64,000 nt of DNA from Pseudomonas bharatica CSV86 (lineage in GTDB: Bacteria; Pseudomonadota; Gammaproteobacteria; Pseudomonadales; Pseudomonadaceae), in the NCBI RefSeq assembly GCF_000319305.2, contig NZ_AMWJ02000001.1, positions 1,589,001 through 1,653,000 of the forward strand. The letters are read 5' to 3'. The position numbers and the translations under genes are program-made. The notes under the pieces are model-generated. The model had not been told where the DNA came from. It was given only the letters and a program-made list of their open reading frames with translations, and did not search any database. Below, one piece after another: positions 18,396-27,259 of this stretch (its first letter is position 1; the number at the start of each line of letters is the position of its first letter).

Positions 18396-19777
18396 ATGGT
18401 CCGTGTCACCCTTGCCCAGCAGGTCGCCGATTCGGTGGAGCAGCAGATCCGTGCCGGGGTGCTCAAGGCCGGTGACCGCCTGCCGTCGCTGCGCGAATAC
18501 ATGCGCCTGCACGGGCACTCGAAGAACACCGTGATCACCGCCTACGAGATCCTTGCCTCCAAGGGCCTGGTGGAGGCGCGGCACGGGCAGGGCTTCTTCG
18601 TCGGCGCGCTGGTGCAGGCTGCCGAAGCGGATGAAACGCCGCCCTACACCAGGGCCATGGACACCATCTGGATGATGCGCCAGCAGTTCGTGCGCGAGCC
18701 GGGGGTGGCGCCGCTGGGCGAGGGTTTTGCGCCGGTGGCCTGGCTGCAGGACATGCGCCTGGACAAATTCACCCGCCAGGTGATGCGCAGCGGGGCCGGC
18801 AACCTGTTCCGCTACGGCAACCGCCTGGGCAACCCGGCGTTGCGCCAGAGCCTGGTGCGCAAGCTGGCCAGCTACGCGATCAGCGCTACGCCGCGGCAGA
18901 TCGTCACCACCCATGGTGCCAACCATGCGCTGGACCTGATCATCCGCCGCTTCGTGGTGCCGGGGGATGCGGTACTGGTGGAGAACCCCGGTTACTACCC
19001 ATTGTTCGGCAAGTTGCAGATGCAGGGCGCGCGGATGCTCAGTGTCCCGCGCCTGCCCGACGGGCCGGACATGGATGCCCTCGAAGCGCTGTTGCAGCGG
19101 GAGCGGCCGCGGTTGTTCTTCGTCCAGTCGGTCTGTCACAACCCCACCGGCTCGGATATCTCGCCGGCCAAGGCCCATCGCTTGCTGCAACTGGCCGAGC
19201 GGCACGACCTGTTGCTGGTGGAGGATGATGCCCTGGCCGACTTCAAGCCCAGCTCCGCGCTCAAGGTCGCGGCGCTGGACCAACTGCGCCGTTCGCTGTA
19301 CATCGGCAGTTTTTCCAAGTCGGTCTCGGCGGCGTTGCGGGTGGGGTATATCGCTGGCAGCAAGGACATCATCGATGAGCTGGCGGATCTGCAGATGATG
19401 CTGCACACCAGTTGCTCGGAGCTGTGCGAACGTACGGCGGACGTGATTCTTGGCGAAGGGCATTTTCTGCGGCATCTGATGCGCTTGCAGGACCGGGTGC
19501 GGGAGGCCACGGAAGGTGGATTGCAGGTGCTGGATGAGTTGGGGGCGGAGGTGTTCTGCCGGCCGCAGCAGAGTTTGTATCTGTGGGCGCGGTTTCCGGG
19601 ATCGAGGACACGGCGCAGTTGACCCGGGAAGTGCAGGGCAGGGGCGTGATGCTGGCGCCGGGGGCGATTTTCCAGACGGATCAGAAGGGGGTGACGCCGT
19701 GGACGCGGTTGAATGTGGCGTATTTGCGGGAGGCGGTGTTTGCGGAGTGTATTCGGGGGCGGGGAGAGCAGGTCTGA
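18396..19777 (+). pseudogene. MocR-type (GntR-aminotransferase) regulator of the mva operon, split by a one-base frameshift
   Basis: An N-terminal winged helix of the GntR type (residues 1-70, [18 protein letters not shown]) is joined to a PLP-aminotransferase-like domain. The PLP lysine lies in YIGSFSKSVSAALRVGY, and VENPGYYPLFG and CHNPTGSDIS are also present. The frame ends at 19622 just after WARFPG; the final 60 residues (GIEDTAQLTREVQGRGV onward) lie in the next frame. One extra G in the GGG at 19598-19600 restores a 460-residue protein. Divergent orientation suggests it activates mvaAB in response to mevalonate or an intermediate. Whether the lesion is real is open. Confidence 0.85.
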
Positions 19778-19792
19778 AGTGCGACGCGGACC

Positions 19793-19823
19793 TTGTGGGA
19801 GCGGGTTCACCCGCGATTGCGGT
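19793..19823. repeat. REP-like element (GCGGGTTCACCCGC variant)
   Basis: TTGTGGGAGCGGGTTCACCC followed by GCGATTGCGG is a different REP subfamily from the GCTGGCTTGCCAGC type elsewhere in the window. A single unpaired copy. Confidence 0.75.
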
Positions 19824-19875
19824 AGTAGCCTCGCCATCGCAATTTCGCAAACCAGGGTCGCCTATTCAGAGGCAT

Positions 19876-19904
19876 AAAAAAGCCCGCCGAAGCGGGCTTT
19901 TTCA
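19876..19904. terminator. Bidirectional Rho-independent terminator
   Basis: The stem AGCCCGC/GCGGGCT with a CGAA tetraloop has A-runs on the left and T-runs on the right. It can end both the BI-1 family gene (minus) and the MocR-type regulator gene (plus). Confidence 0.88.
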
Positions 19905-19918
19905 ATTCAGCACCTGGA

Positions 19919-20590
19919 TCAGTCGTCCGAGCTCATGATGCCGAACAGTTGCAGCAGGCTGACGAACAGGTTGTAGATCGATACATACAGGCTGATGGTC
20001 GCCATGATGTAGTTGCGCTCGCCGCCGTGGATGATCTGGCTGGTCTGGAAGAGGATGCAGACCGACGAGAACAGTACGAAGCCGGCGCTGATCGCCAGTT
20101 GCAGGCCGCTGATCTGGAAGAAGAAGCTCGCGACCACAGCGCCCAGCAGGACGAAGAAGCCAGCGGTGATGAAGCCGCTGAGGAAGCTCATGTCCTTGCG
20201 GGTGATCAGCACGTAGGCCGACAGGCCACCGAAGACCAGCGCGGTCATGGCGAAGGCCGAGCTGATGACCTCGGCGCCACCGGCCATGCCCAGGTAGCGG
20301 TTGAGGATCGGGCCAAGCAGGAAGCCCATGAAGCCGGTCAGGGCGAAGGTGGAGACCAGGCCCCAGGCCGAATCACGCAGCTTGGCGGTGAGGAAGAACA
20401 GACCGTAGAAACCGATCAGTACGACGAAGATGTTCGGGTAACCGACGCGCATCTGCTGTGCGACATAGGCCATGACGGCACTGAAAGCCAGGGTCAGGGC
20501 CAGCAGGCCGTAGGTGTTGCGCAGGACCTTGCTGACTTCCTGCTGATCGGCCTGCAGGCCGTGGTGGACGGCATAATCCTGTTCGCGCAT
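19919..20590 (-). CDS. yccA: Bax inhibitor-1/YccA family inner-membrane protein
   Basis: A 223-residue protein with seven hydrophobic helices after a polar N-terminus ([20 protein letters not shown]). It resembles E. coli YccA, which interacts with and modulates the FtsH protease and belongs to the BI-1/TMBIM family. The conserved [19 protein letters not shown] stretch lies near residue 85. I chose the start at 20588-20590 over the upstream in-frame start at 20707, which would run into tRNA-proximal sequence. As I recall, P. aeruginosa has this gene directly next to tusD and a tRNA-Ser; here tusD is 18 kb away. Confidence 0.9.
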   Translation of the reverse strand: MREQDYAVHHGLQADQQEVSKVLRNTYGLLALTLAFSAVMAYVAQQMRVGYPNIFVVLIGFYGLFFLTAKLRDSAWGLVSTFALTGFMGFLLGPILNRYLGMAGGAEVISSAFAMTALVFGGLSAYVLITRKDMSFLSGFITAGFFVLLGAVVASFFFQISGLQLAISAGFVLFSSVCILFQTSQIIHGGERNYIMATISLYVSIYNLFVSLLQLFGIMSSDD

Positions 20591-20715
20591 GGCGACACTC
20601 CTGTGGGGTTTGAAACGTTGAGTTGCAAAGATCATATCAGACCCTTGGAAAGCAGCCACGTAGAGAGTTTGACAGCGTGTTTCATTTCGGTATGATGGCG
20701 CCCGCATGACAAAGT

Positions 20716-20803
20716 GGAAGCGTGGCCGAGTGGTTTAAGGCAACGGTCTTGAAAACCGTCGATGGGCAACTATCCTAGAGTTCGAATCTCTACGCTTCCG
20801 CCA
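20716..20803 (+). tRNA. tRNA-Ser (anticodon TGA)
   Basis: An 88-base class II tRNA: acceptor stem GGAAGCG/CGCTTCC, anticodon loop CTTGAAA with TGA at 20750-20752 between ACGGT and ACCGT, an extended variable arm, the T-loop GTTCGAATC, and an encoded 3' CCA at 20801-20803. It borders the accessory island to its right, and serine tRNAs are common integration sites. Confidence 0.97.
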
Positions 20804-20816
20804 TATTTTCTGCACT

Positions 20817-20844
20817 AAAGCCCTGATTAATCAGGGCTTTTTGC
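20817..20844 (+). terminator. Rho-independent terminator downstream of tRNA-Ser
   Basis: AAAGCCCTGATTAATCAGGG followed by CTTTTTGCG forms a nine-base stem with a tight loop and T-run. It ends tRNA transcription and insulates the island genes. Confidence 0.88.
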
Positions 20845-21065
20845 GTTTTCATAAGTCCCCGTTTCAACCTCGCTGGGCGCTTACTCGTTTCCGCATTTTT
20901 CGGATCATTTCCGCTTCACTCCAATTACGCACCGTCAGGGCTGTCCGTTCGCGGGCGACGATAGGGCACCTTTTGACGGCACTTTGATGCCATGATGCCC
21001 TCAGGTGTATCCTCCTCGGGGATTGCCGATGTAGTTATCATTTTGCTGAGCACAGGAGCGGCGCA

Positions 21066-22094
21066 GTGGCGTTAGAGCAGGCACAGATCACATTTTACAA
21101 AATTAATCAAACCGGCTTTTACAAGCGGGGTGAAACTGAACACCCAGAATTTGGTAGCTCGGCCTCATTGCTCCAGGAGTTGTCAGGGTGGAGTCAAGGC
21201 AAGAGCCTCGCTGTGACTAAGACCTTTGAGCCCGCTGAAGGATCGGATTTCCTGCCGGTCTATTTGATGGACATCACTGCAGACCGGCAGGATTGGCTGG
21301 TCACTATGTGGAATCAAACGCCGGCTACCCAGGGGAAGGTTGCAGCTGCGATGGGTAACTCGGCAGTGGGTAATGCGCAAGTTGTCATGAATGATATTCC
21401 TGAGGGAGGGATCCCTGGGTTCGCGACATATTTTTGGTTTGTTCCAGAAGAAGGTGCATTCGCCAGTATTCGGTTTCAGCACCTAATCACGGGGCAAAAA
21501 CCTATGCAGGAATACATGGAAGCGTACCTTGGGCATTATTCATCATCAGTGGTGTTTACTGACCCGGATGCTGATGCGGATTTGCAAATACTTGGTTACC
21601 GTCGCGGAGTGAACGATCCTGTACGAAACGATGTATATCCAAGATTTCGGACGCAGATATTGAAAAAAGCTGGAGAGCATAATCTGCTCCTTGAAAGTGC
21701 ACACTTGATCCGTAAGGTTATTAGGAAGACAAGCCTACAGCTAAACCGTCCCGAAGAGTTGGCTTTTTGGCAAAAAGCGTACAGGATGGCGACACTTCGC
21801 TATGCGCAGAACCTTCCTGATGAAGTGAACTTCAAATATGAAGTGAAGGCGCGAATGGATCGCGATGAGGTTCAAAGCATCATCGAGGCTTGGACCGAAG
21901 ATCATGAAACTGAATGGGATGACTATGGGTTTGTTCTTAGTGGTCAGAGCTCTCCGCATTGGCTGAGTCACGCGATCGCTCGTAGCAGTTTCAGTTTTGA
22001 TATTGAACGTAACAATCTAGAAGTTGTCAATCCAAAATCGCTGCTTCGAGCGCTTCGTGCCCAGCGGGCGGATATACTTAACCTTATGAGGTGA
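21066..22094 (+). CDS. Unknown protein, first gene of an island pair; RexA-like layout suspected
   Basis: A 342-residue soluble protein of no family I can name. The start is GTG at 21066 with AGGAG seven bases upstream. Its N-terminal half (ITFYKINQTGFYKRG ... PVYLMDI ... GFATYFWFVPEEGAFASIRF) has the same order of strands and a similar aromatic, glycine-rich centre as phage lambda RexA. The C-terminal half is helical and charged. The next gene, six bases on, encodes a four-helix membrane protein like RexB. Base composition is lower in GC than the core genome. A RexAB-like abortive-infection role is only a hypothesis. Confidence 0.6.
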   Translation: MALEQAQITFYKINQTGFYKRGETEHPEFGSSASLLQELSGWSQGKSLAVTKTFEPAEGSDFLPVYLMDITADRQDWLVTMWNQTPATQGKVAAAMGNSAVGNAQVVMNDIPEGGIPGFATYFWFVPEEGAFASIRFQHLITGQKPMQEYMEAYLGHYSSSVVFTDPDADADLQILGYRRGVNDPVRNDVYPRFRTQILKKAGEHNLLLESAHLIRKVIRKTSLQLNRPEELAFWQKAYRMATLRYAQNLPDEVNFKYEVKARMDRDEVQSIIEAWTEDHETEWDDYGFVLSGQSSPHWLSHAIARSSFSFDIERNNLEVVNPKSLLRALRAQRADILNLMR

Positions 22095-22100
22095 CTGAAG

Positions 22101-22646
22101 GTGATTATCAAGGCTGTCGCTCTAGTCCTCTCCCTTGCTATAGTTATGCTTGCATTCTGGCAAGGTAGTGGGGTGCCTTTCAAAGACCAGTGGCCTTTGT
22201 TTGAAGCTCTGCGAGCTACAGCCTCTATTATCTTTGCTGTAGTCGGGGCTTGGTTGGCGATCATCTATCCGGATCGATTAAAACTCTCCTTTCGCAAAGC
22301 TACTACCCCCAAGCCAAGTAATGGTGGAGGGATGTCTCGACTTCTCACGCCCATTGTTCATTCAACTGCAATACTTTGTTCGGTATTGTTGATTGGAATC
22401 ATTGCTCCGCTGTTGAAACGGTTTGATTTTTTAGTTTCGCATGTTGAGATTATGCGTTCTTTATCATATGGTTCGCTAGCTATTTTGACGCTGTGGCAAT
22501 TATGGACCGTAGTGTTATCGCTCGTCCCAGCAGATATTGTGATATCGAGATCAGAGCATGAGGAACGCCACGCTGGTACGTTGCGAGACTTAACTAGTAA
22601 TGCTGGTTTTTCTCCTAGGAAAACTGAAGGTGGAGATCAGGGCTAA
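22101..22646 (+). CDS. Four-helix membrane protein paired with the upstream gene; RexB-like layout suspected
   Basis: A 181-residue protein with four predicted membrane helices (about 4-21, 40-58, 84-107, 118-140) and a charged C-terminal tail. The start is GTG at 22101, six bases after the upstream stop, so the two are one transcription unit. Lambda RexB is a similar small four-helix inner-membrane ion channel activated by RexA. No sequence identity to RexB can be claimed by eye. Other possibilities are an effector membrane protein of a different two-gene system, or a plain membrane protein. Confidence 0.6.
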   Translation: MIIKAVALVLSLAIVMLAFWQGSGVPFKDQWPLFEALRATASIIFAVVGAWLAIIYPDRLKLSFRKATTPKPSNGGGMSRLLTPIVHSTAILCSVLLIGIIAPLLKRFDFLVSHVEIMRSLSYGSLAILTLWQLWTVVLSLVPADIVISRSEHEERHAGTLRDLTSNAGFSPRKTEGGDQG

Positions 22647-22749
22647 TATGGAGCTCGATTTTTAAAATTATAAAAGGTTGTTGAGCAGGTAGTACGGTCC
22701 CCTATTCTCCGATATACCGTTGCAGTGATGCGTTTGTCTGTATGGTCTA

Positions 22750-23862
22750 GTGTGGTGTTTCGCAAGTAACACTCATATTTTTCGGCTTAGCGCCTCGGCT
22801 GCACGGCCGACGCTCGCCAAGATGTCATCGGCCTTTCGATGCCAGCGAAAGGGTCGAGGGTTGGCGTTATGAGCGGACAGGTAGTACTCAATAGACTCCT
22901 CCAGATTTTTCACGTTGGTATGTGCCTGGCGCTTGATCCACTTCTCGCTCAGCGTCGAGAAAAGAAGCGCTCCACCAGATTCAACCAGGATGCCGAAGTA
23001 GGCGTGAAATGCACTTGGTAGCGCGGATGCGCTGCCAACCACGCTTTCACTTTGTCGGTCTTGTGTGTCGCGTAGTTGTCCATTACCAAATGAACTGGCA
23101 TGTCCTCTGGTACGTTGGCGTCCACCTCTTTGAGGAACGAGAGAAACTCGGTGCTTCGATGGCGGCGCTTCAATCTTCCGATGACTTCATCCGTAGCGAT
23201 ATCCAGCGCCGCGAACAACGATGTGGTTCCGTGGCGTTTGTAGTCGTGGGTACGAGTGACGGGTTTGCCCGGGGCAAGAGGTAAGCCTGGCTGGGTACGG
23301 TTCAGCGCCTGAATCTGGCTTTTCTCGTCGATACAGAGCACCAGGGCCTTTTCAGGCGGGTTGAGATAGAGCCCGACAATGTCGTGCACCTTGTCGACGA
23401 ACAGCGGATCGGTCGAAAGCTTGAAAGTCTTTTCCAGGTGAGGCTTAAGGCCGAAGGCATGCCATATCCGCATGACGCTGGCTGGAGAAATCCCGGTTGC
23501 CTGACTCATCGAGCGAGTGCTCCAGTGACTGGCATCTTCGGGTTTGGATTGCATTGCCTGATTGACCACGGCTTGTACTTGTTCATCGGTAATGCTGCGA
23601 GGCCGGCCTGAACGATGTTCATCATTTAAGCCATCGAGTCGCAGCCGACTGAGTCGCTGCGCACGCCAAGATGATTTCGGCCCGAATGCGCGATTCAGCA
23701 GGGCCTTTACGCTGTAGGGAGCGACGAAGCAGTTCGAGGTTTTCTTCGTCGCTCAACTCAATCGGGGCAGCAGGTCGGCCGGTTTTCATATCGTTGCTCC
23801 ACGGCATTTCTGATGCTGAAAGCCTAGACCAAAATATGAGTGTTACTTGCGAAACACCACGC
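22750..23862 (-). mobile_element. IS630-family insertion sequence with intact ends and TA target duplication
   Basis: A 1,113-base element with 32-base terminal inverted repeats (22750-22781 and 23831-23862, one mismatch at position 2; core GTGGTGTTTCGCAAGTAACA). It is flanked by TA on both sides (22748-22749 and 23863-23864), the usual IS630/mariner target duplication. The transposase inside is damaged, so the element is probably immobile on its own. It separates the RexAB-like pair from the dioxygenase-HEPN-SH3 cassette. Confidence 0.9.
22773..23789 (-). pseudogene. IS630-family transposase, degenerate
   Basis: Three blocks in different frames: an N-terminal part ([20 protein letters not shown] to about 23640), a central DDE part ([42 protein letters not shown]) and a C-terminal tail ([20 protein letters not shown]). 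The helix-turn-helix normally between ILACA and [15 protein letters not shown] is missing, implying an internal deletion near 23640-23660 that also breaks the frame. A second frame change at about 22955 separates FFS from TLSEKW; two extra bases in a TTTTCTC stretch explain it. The stop lies inside the terminal repeat. Confidence 0.88.
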
Positions 23863-24015
23863 TAGTGGCGTAGCTTCGACAGATCATAGCCTGAGTAGTA
23901 GCGCTCGTTAGTCAGCGCTTGGCGAGTGCTCTCTCAACGATCTGTTCGAATCTTTCAGTCACAAACGGTTTGAGCGTGGGTGGCTACTCGAAAACAGCTC
24001 CTTTTGTTCGATGCA

Positions 24016-25176
24016 TTACTGGACGGTCTTCACCATGCTCCTAGATACCCAGCCCTGAATCTCAATGTCCTCGTGCTTGTAAATGACCTCGAGCCAAGTC
24101 TTATCGGTCGAGTCTACAACCTCCAGCACGGCATACTGCTTCAAAGGCATGATTACCTCGGCCTTCATGCTTGGCGAGTAGCGAAGGTTTACGTTGTCCC
24201 TGGCCACGAGCCTCACACGCGCTTTGGCGCTTTTAGGCATATGGCACATCGAGGAACGAACCCACCTTTGGGCCTCTGCAGTAGACTCTGACTGAAGCGT
24301 GAGGTCGTTGAGCTCACACAGACCCTCCTTGAAGTCCTTCCACTGGCTTATGAGTGTCATCGTGCCGGTAAGGAAGCCAAGAATGTAGCAGAGCAGGAGG
24401 AACGCGGCAGGCGAAAGCGGCTTGCGATTCTTCTTGCCTTCGAGTGCATCGATGATTTCTGCATGTATCAAGGCTCCGTTAACTGGCCGGTTAACGAAAG
24501 CGGTCGGCGACTCAATGGCTCCGTCGCCCTCGACGGCATCCTGATATTCTTCGAACAGTTTAGAAAGTTCATCAGGCCTGGAGTTTTCGATGGCCCTCAG
24601 CACTGATGGCTCATCAATATCGAGCACTTGCCTTGTTATTTCTTTGCAGTAATCAATTGCTTGGATTTTCGCAAGCTTATCAGTGAGATTTTGAAATTTA
24701 AGTGAGGAGAAGTTGAATGGTAAGGTTGCTTCAATCTCTCGCTGTTTAGCTAGGAATGCATTAAATAGGTTGGTGTTAGTGTTTTGGTTCACAGTATTTC
24801 TTATGGCGCGGGCAGCTGATCTCTGAAAGTCGGTGCGTGTAACTCCTGATTTCGGTGAGTAGTGTTTTAGTATCGACGCTAGCGCTGATCTCTGTATTTC
24901 TTCGATGAAGAAGTTAGATGAAGAAAAACAGAGGTTTAGAAGTCTGGACTCAACTAGCTCACTAAGTGACTCTATGCTTTTTGAGCGGGAGTTTATCATT
25001 AACGATAACGCAGAAAGGCTAGTTGGATTCGCGATGCTCTGGCGCACAGTCAAATCATCCGGTGTCCACGCTACTTCAGCCTGTTTCAATTTTTCAATGT
25101 GATCAGCTGCCTGCTGAAGTTGTTCGTCTTGATTCGGCACCGCCCACCCCAAGTATTCTGCCAAGACCCAAAGCAT
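24016..25176 (-). CDS. Unknown membrane protein with C-terminal bacterial SH3 domain, third gene of the island cassette
   Basis: A 386-residue protein: a mostly helical N-terminal 250 residues with Ser/Asn-rich stretches, one strong membrane helix (about 258-280, PAAFLLLCYILGFLTGT), then a C-terminal SH3b-like domain (about 320-386, VRLVARDNVNLRYSPS ... GWVSRSMV). SH3b domains bind peptidoglycan or peptides. The order suggests a cytoplasmic sensor or effector part with the SH3b domain beyond the membrane. It follows the HEPN gene by 141 bases on the same strand. The start ATG at 25174-25176 is the first in frame. No family recognised. Confidence 0.6.
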   Translation of the reverse strand: MLWVLAEYLGWAVPNQDEQLQQAADHIEKLKQAEVAWTPDDLTVRQSIANPTSLSALSLMINSRSKSIESLSELVESRLLNLCFSSSNFFIEEIQRSALASILKHYSPKSGVTRTDFQRSAARAIRNTVNQNTNTNLFNAFLAKQREIEATLPFNFSSLKFQNLTDKLAKIQAIDYCKEITRQVLDIDEPSVLRAIENSRPDELSKLFEEYQDAVEGDGAIESPTAFVNRPVNGALIHAEIIDALEGKKNRKPLSPAAFLLLCYILGFLTGTMTLISQWKDFKEGLCELNDLTLQSESTAEAQRWVRSSMCHMPKSAKARVRLVARDNVNLRYSPSMKAEVIMPLKQYAVLEVVDSTDKTWLEVIYKHEDIEIQGWVSRSMVKTVQ

Positions 25177-25317
25177 ACCCGTTTCGCTTCCGATTGGGAG
25201 GTATCGGCAAACGCTTAGTGGATGATGCTCAATGCTTTGCGCTCCAGTGATTTATCAAGCGCCCATAAGCCCTGCGGTGGTGCTGGGTGCAATTGAGTGC
25301 CAGTTCGTAGATTACCC

Positions 25318-26271
25318 TCACTCGTTGTTGTCCATCTCATAGTCATGGCCCTCACGCCTAGCGTCCTCAAGATCGTCCTCTGTGTAGAGGTTGAAATACT
25401 CAGCAGCCGTGTAGGTTGAGGTCTCGGTGAAAACGTTGCCCATTCCGCATGCTGAAAGCTTGGAGAACCCGCTGATCTTAAGTCGGCAAGCAACACATTC
25501 GAACGTGGAGGGCAGCATGCTCTGACGCTGAATCACCTCGTCATCCCCGATTGACGTGTCGACGGTTCCAATTGGATCACCGTTCAGCAACCCAGGGGAG
25601 TGACAAGCTGGGCATTTCTCTCTGTGGCCGGATTGCCTGGCAGCCCATGTTGTTGCTTGCTCGGTTAGGGTCTTCCTATCCTTCTCGGCGGTGTTGCTCC
25701 ATACCTTTGCGTGCGCCTTTATATCCTGCTCGACCGCTCTAGCAGCTGCATCTTCCAGGGAGGCGATCATTTCTTGAGCCTTGCCCGCGTCTGGTACCAG
25801 GTCTTGCAAGGGAAGATCCATCGATTGGAGGAGGACACTGCAGGCGCGATAGAACCTAGGAAGCCACTCGGACGTTGCTGCTTCTAAGAAAGCAGCTTCG
25901 CCAGTGTGGAGCTCGATATTTCGTCGTTCTACATGTTTGGAACAGAATCCGGCGATCTCCTCAGTAAAGGAGGGCAGGAGTTCCTTCAAGCGCACCAGAA
26001 CCTCCTTGGTGCCTATCGACGTGGCGGAAAACTTTTTGCTAGTAGCCTCTCTGCCCAGCGCATACATGATGTTTCGCCAGCTTTGCTGGTCTGCGAGAAG
26101 CACTGGTGAGAAGTTGGACAGTGCTGCCCGAGCGAGAAATTCAAGGCTGAGTGAAGAGAACAGGCCAAACCTCCAGTCGTTCGCTGGAAAGCGCCCCATC
26201 TCCTCAGCGTACAGCTGTGCTTTAAGCATGAGCGCTTCTTTAGACCACGGCGATTCTTCAGGTGCTGTCAT
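25318..26271 (-). CDS. HEPN-like protein with zinc ribbon, second gene of the island cassette
   Basis: A 317-residue protein. The helical N-terminal half contains R117-N-x3-H122 (RRNIELH), which fits the R-x4-6-H ribonuclease motif of HEPN domains with the usual Asn after Arg. A C-terminal zinc ribbon is formed by C220-P-A-C and C259-V-A-C. An acidic tail follows (DDLEDARREG). The start ATG at 26269-26271 overlaps the dioxygenase stop by four bases, so the two are translationally coupled. HEPN proteins often act as RNases in toxin-antitoxin and phage-defence systems. The HEPN call rests on motif and helical context only. Confidence 0.55.
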   Translation of the reverse strand: MTAPEESPWSKEALMLKAQLYAEEMGRFPANDWRFGLFSSLSLEFLARAALSNFSPVLLADQQSWRNIMYALGREATSKKFSATSIGTKEVLVRLKELLPSFTEEIAGFCSKHVERRNIELHTGEAAFLEAATSEWLPRFYRACSVLLQSMDLPLQDLVPDAGKAQEMIASLEDAAARAVEQDIKAHAKVWSNTAEKDRKTLTEQATTWAARQSGHREKCPACHSPGLLNGDPIGTVDTSIGDDEVIQRQSMLPSTFECVACRLKISGFSKLSACGMGNVFTETSTYTAAEYFNLYTEDDLEDARREGHDYEMDNNE

Positions 26272-26978
26272 TTCAATTCCCATAAGCTGGACAGGTAGAT
26301 GCGCTCAATGTGGCGCTTCAGTGCTCGTTGCGGTACCTCGGAGCGGCCATGCAGCATGTGCCAGTTGTCAATAATCAAGGTGTCCCCAGGATCGGATAAA
26401 GCTATTGCAATGCGATCTATCCTGGCCCTGGCCTGCAAAACGTCAGCTAATGCTTCTGCGGCCTGATTAAGTGGCCTCAGGAAAAGGGAGTCCCATCTGA
26501 ACCCAACCTGGCCGTCTTTGCGATATCGAACCGCAAGGGGGCAGATTGCTTGTGCCGGATGCTTTCGACGTGGAGCCACAATCGCGCGGTTAATGATGTG
26601 ACTGGCTTGTTCGGCTAAGTATGACCACGGCAGGAGACAGGTGGTGACTGAAGGGTCGCCAAGTCGGCAGCGAAGCATGAGGAAGCGAGGAGGGGTTCCC
26701 CAGTGAGCGTAATCCGTGTGTAGGGGGAAGGCGTTGAGCCCGTACACGGCACTGTAACTGTGAGGACTGGATTCGTCGCTTTCACGCGGCTTTAAGGTCT
26801 GGATGCTGCCGAGCTTGTACGCGGCAGCAATTTTCTCCAGATCGGTGATAGGGCCGATGCTGCATGCCAGTTCGAGGGTTGAAGCCTCAGGCTGCCATGT
26901 CTTGAGGAAAAGATAGCCGTGGCTGCTCAACGCTGATGCGATGGTGCCTTCTCCTGGCTGCTCCTGCAGAATCAACAT
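26268..26978 (-). CDS. TauD/TfdA-like Fe(II)/2-oxoglutarate dioxygenase, first gene of the island cassette
   Basis: A 236-residue protein with the facial triad of the family: H87-x-D89 (FPLHTDYAHW) and distal H210 (DNWHMLHGRS). A candidate 2-oxoglutarate-binding arginine lies in RHIERIYL near 222-226. The HTDYAHWGTPPRFLMLRC context matches TauD-fold hydroxylases that act on free or tethered small molecules. It is short compared with TauD (about 280). Coupled to the HEPN gene, it may modify a small molecule, peptide or RNA within that system; the substrate is unknown. Confidence 0.75.
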   Translation of the reverse strand: MLILQEQPGEGTIASALSSHGYLFLKTWQPEASTLELACSIGPITDLEKIAAAYKLGSIQTLKPRESDESSPHSYSAVYGLNAFPLHTDYAHWGTPPRFLMLRCRLGDPSVTTCLLPWSYLAEQASHIINRAIVAPRRKHPAQAICPLAVRYRKDGQVGFRWDSLFLRPLNQAAEALADVLQARARIDRIAIALSDPGDTLIIDNWHMLHGRSEVPQRALKRHIERIYLSSLWELK

Positions 26979-27259
26979 GCTCAGACCTATGCGTACTCAG
27001 GCAATAGATTGATCAAATGTAGTCCAGAGCTTTTGATCGTGGGGTCGAAAGCATGGCTTCGATGCGCAGATAGGTTGGCAGCGTGCTTCCTAGGAGGGGA
27101 AGGGCAACCTCCACCCCGATTGGGGTGGTGGCTGCAGGCGCCGATCTCCGTCAAAACAGCACCTGTCCGGCCAAGCTAGTTACTTCGGTGTTGTATGCGT
27201 CAGATTCAAACCTGGCCAACGCCTGGCAGAGTGAAGACCACTCAGCCAGGCTGGACTCT

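Noticed and set aside
23944-23953. GTTCGAATCT matching the tRNA-Ser T-loop, a possible attachment-site remnant
   Set aside because: Only ten bases match, and these are the universal T-loop core. The adjoining acceptor-stem sequence is absent, so it is not evidence for an att site.
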